The notes beneath the pieces were generated by a model that was given only the letters and a program-made list of their open reading frames with translations, was not told where the DNA came from and did not search any database. A DNA stretch of 9,487 nucleotides, from the NCBI GenBank assembly GCA_026991005.1, contig JALXCH010000001.1:1-9487 (forward strand). Reading direction: 5' to 3'. The stretch comes from Calditrichia bacterium. Lineage in GTDB: Bacteria; Calditrichota; Calditrichia; RBG-13-44-9. Positions within the stretch are counted from its first letter, which is position 1. Each line of letters opens with the position of its first letter. The translations under genes and the position numbers were made by a program. Shown piece by piece: positions 6,282 to 9,487 of the stretch.

Positions 6282-6286
6282 TGCTG

Positions 6287-8269
6287 GTGAAGCAGCCGAC
6301 AAACGTTCCATCGAAATCTTCTCCTCTTTCCCCGAAGCGGAAGTGGTTTTTCCGGGCTGTGCTGGTTCTGTTTCCCATTTTTTTGCTGGTTCTACTGGAA
6401 TTTATCCTTCGAATAACGGGCTACGGAACAGACTACCGTTTGTTCATTCCCAGCAGTGTGGACAACCGCTACCTGGAGCCCAATCCTCAACTGGGGCGTC
6501 GCTACTTCCCCGGTGGTAAATTCTACCCCAACATTACCCACAGTTTTCTTTTGAAAGAAAAACCTGCAAACGGCTTCCGCATTTTTGTGCTGGGTGGCTC
6601 TACGGCTCGGGGTTATCCTTACTATTACAACGGAAGTTTTTCCAGCATGCTGCGGGTGATGCTGCAAAAGAGTTACCCCAACATATATTTTGAAGTGGTG
6701 AATCTGGCCATGGTTGCTGTGAACAGCTACACCGTGCAGGATATTGCCCGGGAAATCTGGCGCTACCAGCCCGACCTGGTGCTGGTGTACAGCGGACACA
6801 ACGAATTTTACGGTGCGCTGGGGGTGGGCTCTCTGGAGCAACTGGGAACTTCGCGCAAGCTGGTGCTCACCTACCTGTGGCTTAATCGATTTAAAACCGT
6901 GCAGTTATTGCGGCAGCTTGCCAGAGGCATTATGGGAGCGCTGGGAGGGGGTACTTCGGAGCTTGCTCCCAACATGACACTGATGGAACATCTGGCTGCC
7001 CGGCGCAGCATTGCCCATGGGAGTCCGCTTTACCGGAAGGCAATGACCATTTTCCAGCAAAACATGGCCGAAGTGGTGGAGCTCTGCCGGAACCACCGGG
7101 TTCCCTTACTACTGGGTACCCTGGTAAGCAATGTGCACCACCAGCCTCCCTTTACCGATACATTCCATCCGGAAACCGATACCGCTACCTGGCAACAACT
7201 TTTCCGGAAAGCCCTTCAGGCACCACCCCACCAGGCGGATTCCCTGTTTCAGCAGCTTTTCCACCTGGATGATTTCCCGGCATCGGCACACTTCCAGTAT
7301 GCTCGTCTGGCCGAAAGCCAGCAGCGATGGGATAGCGCTTATGTTCACTTTTACCGGGCGAAAGATTATGACGGTTTGCGCTTTCGTGCCAGCGAGGATT
7401 TTAACGGAATTTTGCAGGAATTAGCTTCTGTTTCCGGGGCTATTCTGGTACCCATTCGTCGCTCGTTCGAATCCCATTCGCCCCACCACCTGCCGGGAAA
7501 AGAACTTTTCCTGGAACATCTCCATCCCAACTTGCAGGGCTATTTCCTGATGGCGCGCACCTTTTACCGCGCCATTGTTTCCGCTCATCTGATTCCCGGC
7601 GAAGCCCACGCTCTCCCCGCTGATTCGCTCTTATGGCAGGATATGGGAATTACCGAATTTGAACATGCTGCCGGGGAGATTCGCATCCGGGTGCTGACCA
7701 GTGGTTGGCCTTTTCGGAAGGGCAGCGTGGGTACCCTGGACAGTCTGAGTCTCACTCCCGGGGACATGGTTCACAAACTGGCCCTGGATTACTGGCAGAA
7801 AAAAATTACCTGGGAAAAAGCCCATGTGCTGCTGGCAGAACACTATCTGAAAAGCGGACAGTGGCAGAAAGCCGCAGCAGAATTCAAAGCGTTGATTGTG
7901 TTTACTCCCTTCAATCCCTCCCCCTATCAGCATCTGGTGCGGTTGCTCATCGAGCACCAGCGCTACCGGGAAGCCATTCCCTACCTGCAAACCCTCACCC
8001 GCCTCTCCTGGGATTTGTTCGCTTTTCGTACGCTGGGAATGGTGTATTTGCAACAGGGATATCCCGAAAAAGCTATTCCTTACTTTCGCACGGCACTGGA
8101 TTTATACGCTTCTGATGAAGAATCCTTGTTTTACCTGGCTGCTTCCTATTTCCAGTTGGGGCAAATCGAGAATGCCCGGATGTACGTGGAGCGGTTACTA
8201 CGGGTAAATCCCCGCTATCCCGATTTACCTCACCTGCAACAACTGATCAATAAAAACCGACGCGATTAA
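6287..8269 (+). CDS. membrane-anchored SGNH/GDSL-like hydrolase with C-terminal TPRs
   Basis: A 660-residue protein starting at GTG 6287. A basic cytoplasmic tail (PKRKWFFR, to residue 23) precedes one hydrophobic helix (about 20-41), predicting a signal anchor with the bulk in the periplasm. The SGNH hydrolase domain spans about 95-435. Its nucleophile is S105 in FVLGGSTARGYPY, block III is YSGHNEFYGA with oxyanion N172, and the catalytic block V is FLEHLHPNLQGY with E410 and H413, a glutamate in place of the usual aspartate of DxxH. About 240 residues between blocks III and V form a helical insertion. The C-terminal part (about 500-655) holds TPR repeats, e.g. HYLKSGQWQKAAAEFKALI, VYLQQGYPEKAIPYFRTAL and SYFQLGQIENARMYVERLL. 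Known relatives are esterases or acyl/acetyl transferases and deacylases acting on polysaccharide or lipid. A cell-envelope acyl modification is inference. It probably shares a transcript with the EamA gene 15 nt downstream. Confidence 0.88.
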   Translation: MKQPTNVPSKSSPLSPKRKWFFRAVLVLFPIFLLVLLEFILRITGYGTDYRLFIPSSVDNRYLEPNPQLGRRYFPGGKFYPNITHSFLLKEKPANGFRIFVLGGSTARGYPYYYNGSFSSMLRVMLQKSYPNIYFEVVNLAMVAVNSYTVQDIAREIWRYQPDLVLVYSGHNEFYGALGVGSLEQLGTSRKLVLTYLWLNRFKTVQLLRQLARGIMGALGGGTSELAPNMTLMEHLAARRSIAHGSPLYRKAMTIFQQNMAEVVELCRNHRVPLLLGTLVSNVHHQPPFTDTFHPETDTATWQQLFRKALQAPPHQADSLFQQLFHLDDFPASAHFQYARLAESQQRWDSAYVHFYRAKDYDGLRFRASEDFNGILQELASVSGAILVPIRRSFESHSPHHLPGKELFLEHLHPNLQGYFLMARTFYRAIVSAHLIPGEAHALPADSLLWQDMGITEFEHAAGEIRIRVLTSGWPFRKGSVGTLDSLSLTPGDMVHKLALDYWQKKITWEKAHVLLAEHYLKSGQWQKAAAEFKALIVFTPFNPSPYQHLVRLLIEHQRYREAIPYLQTLTRLSWDLFAFRTLGMVYLQQGYPEKAIPYFRTALDLYASDEESLFYLAASYFQLGQIENARMYVERLLRVNPRYPDLPHLQQLINKNRRD

Positions 8270-8275
8270 TCCGGG

Positions 8276-8281
8276 AAGGAG
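8276..8281 (+). promoter_or_regulatory. ribosome binding site of the EamA transporter gene
   Basis: AAGGAG lies only 3 nt before ATG 8285, inside the 15-nt gap after the SGNH stop. The spacing is tight but the overlapping GGGAAGG (8273-8279) offers a longer one. No terminator or promoter fits in the gap, which supports co-transcription. Confidence 0.6.
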
Positions 8282-8284
8282 ACC

Positions 8285-9205
8285 ATGCTTCAGCTTGTAG
8301 CGTTTGTATTTCTGTGTTTTGTCTGGGGAACCACCTGGGTGGCCATTAAGGTCACTCTGGAGGGATTTCCCCCCTTTCTGGGTGCCAGCGCTCGATTCAT
8401 TGTCGCTATTCTGGTGCTTTTTCTATACACACGCTGGCAAAGCATTTCCCTGAAGGTCGAACGTCGAGACTTCCCCGCCATTATCATTAGCGCATTTTTA
8501 ATGTACACGCTGGATTATGGATTGGTCTATTGGGGCGAACAGCATCTCTCGGCGGGTGTTACGGCCATTTTCTTTGCTACCTTTCCCCTGTTCACTGGCA
8601 TCTGGTCAAACTTTTTGTTCCGTCACGAACGATTCCGCTGGCACAAATTTGCCGGGCTTATTCTGGGATTTCTGGGCATCGTGGTGGTTTTTTACGATCA
8701 GCTAATTGCCACGCATTTCAGCCAGCTGGTGATTCTGGCGACACTGGCTATTATCGCCGGTGCTGCCGGTGGCGCCATGTCCGTCATCATTATCCAGAAA
8801 TATCTCAATCATCTGCATCCCATTACATTAAGCTTCCATCAGATGCTTCAGGGAATCATTTTTCTGGGATTGTTTGGACTGTTGCTGGAATCGCCTGGTG
8901 CGGTTCAGATGAACAACCGGGTGGGGTTTGCCCTGCTTTATCTGGGACTGGTGGGCTCGGCGCTGGCTTTCACCATTTACTACTGGTTGCTTCAACATTT
9001 GAGCGCCATTACTCTCTCCCTCATTATTTACATCACTCCATTAGTCGCGCTGGTAGTGGACTACTGGGTTTATGGAGAAGTCGTAGCAATGCGCACCATT
9101 CTGGGAATGTTTGTGATTTTTGCCGGAATCGCCTTAACCGAAGCGGAACGGTACAGAAACGTTCTCCATCACCGAAAGCTCAAAACTTCCGTACGCAACT
9201 CCTGA
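8285..9205 (+). CDS. EamA/DMT-superfamily transporter (RhaT/YdcZ-like drug/metabolite permease)
   Basis: A 306-residue inner-membrane protein with two tandem EamA domains and ten predicted membrane helices, at about residues 4-22, 31-49, 64-82, 90-112, 122-138, 147-170, 184-202, 213-234, 240-262 and 269-286. This is the standard length and topology of the family. Recognisable signatures are FVWGTTWVAIKVTLEGFPP near the N terminus, GEQHLSAGVTAIFFATFPLF at the end of the first repeat, and the corresponding LQHLSAITLSLIIYITPLV then YGE (262-265) in the second. The basic tail (ERYRNVLHHRKLK) should be cytoplasmic. Members export or import amino acids, nucleotide precursors, sugars or drugs, and substrate cannot be predicted from sequence. 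The 15-nt spacing from the SGNH/TPR gene suggests one operon, so a metabolite linked to envelope modification is conceivable but unproven. Start ATG 8285 gives the expected first helix. Confidence 0.93.
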   Translation: MLQLVAFVFLCFVWGTTWVAIKVTLEGFPPFLGASARFIVAILVLFLYTRWQSISLKVERRDFPAIIISAFLMYTLDYGLVYWGEQHLSAGVTAIFFATFPLFTGIWSNFLFRHERFRWHKFAGLILGFLGIVVVFYDQLIATHFSQLVILATLAIIAGAAGGAMSVIIIQKYLNHLHPITLSFHQMLQGIIFLGLFGLLLESPGAVQMNNRVGFALLYLGLVGSALAFTIYYWLLQHLSAITLSLIIYITPLVALVVDYWVYGEVVAMRTILGMFVIFAGIALTEAERYRNVLHHRKLKTSVRNS

Positions 9206-9475
9206 ATTTAACCCCCTTCTCATTTCCTCATTGTTCCGTTAGCGGACTCATATTATATTTCCATGCACGGCTCAAGGAATTCAACATCATCTGTTTCATC
9301 ACTGCAGGAATTAGCATCTTCGCAACGTTCTAATTGAAGAATCAGAGACTACTAAAGAAATGGTGGAAATATCAGAAAACAGAAATCTTGACCTGCAAAC
9401 AATTTTTCGAAATTCTGAAAACGAAAGTGCATTCATCATCTAAAAACCGTACAACCAAAAATAGAGGAATTTACT
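9206..9475. other. intergenic region after the EamA gene
   Basis: About 270 bp without a recognisable gene. No stem with a T tract follows the EamA stop. A 27-codon plus-strand frame (ATG 9360 to TAA 9443, MVEISENRNLDLQTIF and onward) lacks a Shine-Dalgarno; it opens further upstream without a start and could be a relic. A weak promoter-like pair, TTGACC (9388-9393) and AATTCT (9411-9416) 17 nt apart, lies before the start codon at 9476. The G+C drops relative to the operon. Confidence 0.45.
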
Positions 9476-9487
9476 ATGATTGATCGT
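9476..9487 (+). CDS. possible start of a downstream gene, cut by window
   Basis: Only four codons are visible (ATG ATT GAT CGT, M-I-D-R). They are preceded by AGAGGAA, whose GAGG core (9464-9467) ends 8 nt before the ATG, a good ribosome site of the kind seen at other genes here. Function cannot be judged. Confidence 0.45.

Noticed and set aside
6230..6286. 19-residue TTG-initiated extension of the SGNH hydrolase
   Set aside because: The TTG overlaps the -33 element of the predicted promoter and has no Shine-Dalgarno. GTG 6287 has AGGAG at the right distance.
8530..9333. A 267-codon open frame on the plus strand overlapping the EamA gene
   Set aside because: It is out of frame with a clear ten-helix EamA protein. 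It has low-quality composition with no recognisable domain, no ribosome site at its first ATG, and is best explained as a shadow of the GC-biased transporter gene.
1..9487. Search by eye for CRISPR arrays, tRNA or rRNA genes, and insertion-sequence ends
   Set aside because: No regularly spaced repeats, cloverleaf-like sequences, transposase motifs or paired terminal repeats were seen.

Overview
The window is most consistent with a moderate-GC, Gram-negative bacterium of the FCB superphylum (Bacteroidota, Calditrichota and relatives). Three things suggest this: one clear Bacteroidota-type promoter (TTTG, 20 nt, TATATTTG, 6229-6260), a membrane-anchored SGNH hydrolase with C-terminal TPRs of a kind I associate with these phyla, and strong purine-rich Shine-Dalgarno sites in front of most genes. 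A Calditrichota-like genome is my best guess. It is an inference from style, not an identification.

Layout. The left edge (1-228, minus strand) holds the first 76 codons of an MntA-type minimal nucleotidyltransferase, normally the antitoxin half of a HEPN/MNT pair. Next comes about 950 bp of very AT-rich DNA (229-1178) without a convincing intact gene; it has only short, broken reading frames and a weak hairpin. From 1179 the composition changes to ordinary coding DNA. A TPR protein (1179-2081, +) is followed by a REC-PAS-HD-GYP response regulator (2172-3689, +), a probable cyclic-di-GMP phosphodiesterase. That gene ends in a 14-bp perfect inverted repeat spanning its stop codon, overlapped by a smaller terminator hairpin with a T6 tract. 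After a 280-bp gap comes an MJ1411-like aldehyde dehydrogenase (3970-5403, +). It converges, with a 3-nt gap, on a histidine-phosphatase family gene (5407-6036, -). Both stop codons lie in one GUAA-loop hairpin. A divergent intergenic region (6037-6286) carries the FCB-type promoter for a two-gene operon: an anchored SGNH hydrolase/TPR protein (6287-8269, GTG start) and an EamA/DMT transporter (8285-9205). The last 280 bp appear non-coding until a possible new start codon at 9476.

How the genes relate. The TPR protein and the HD-GYP regulator are co-oriented, 90 bp apart, and may act together. The SGNH protein and the EamA permease look co-transcribed, which suggests an envelope or export function. 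The aldehyde dehydrogenase and the phosphatase are convergent and need not be linked functionally. I do not see a clearly new multi-gene system. The most interesting points are the two RNA structures built over stop codons, the phosphatase lacking the usual acid/base glutamate, and the degenerate AT-rich segment next to the MNT antitoxin.
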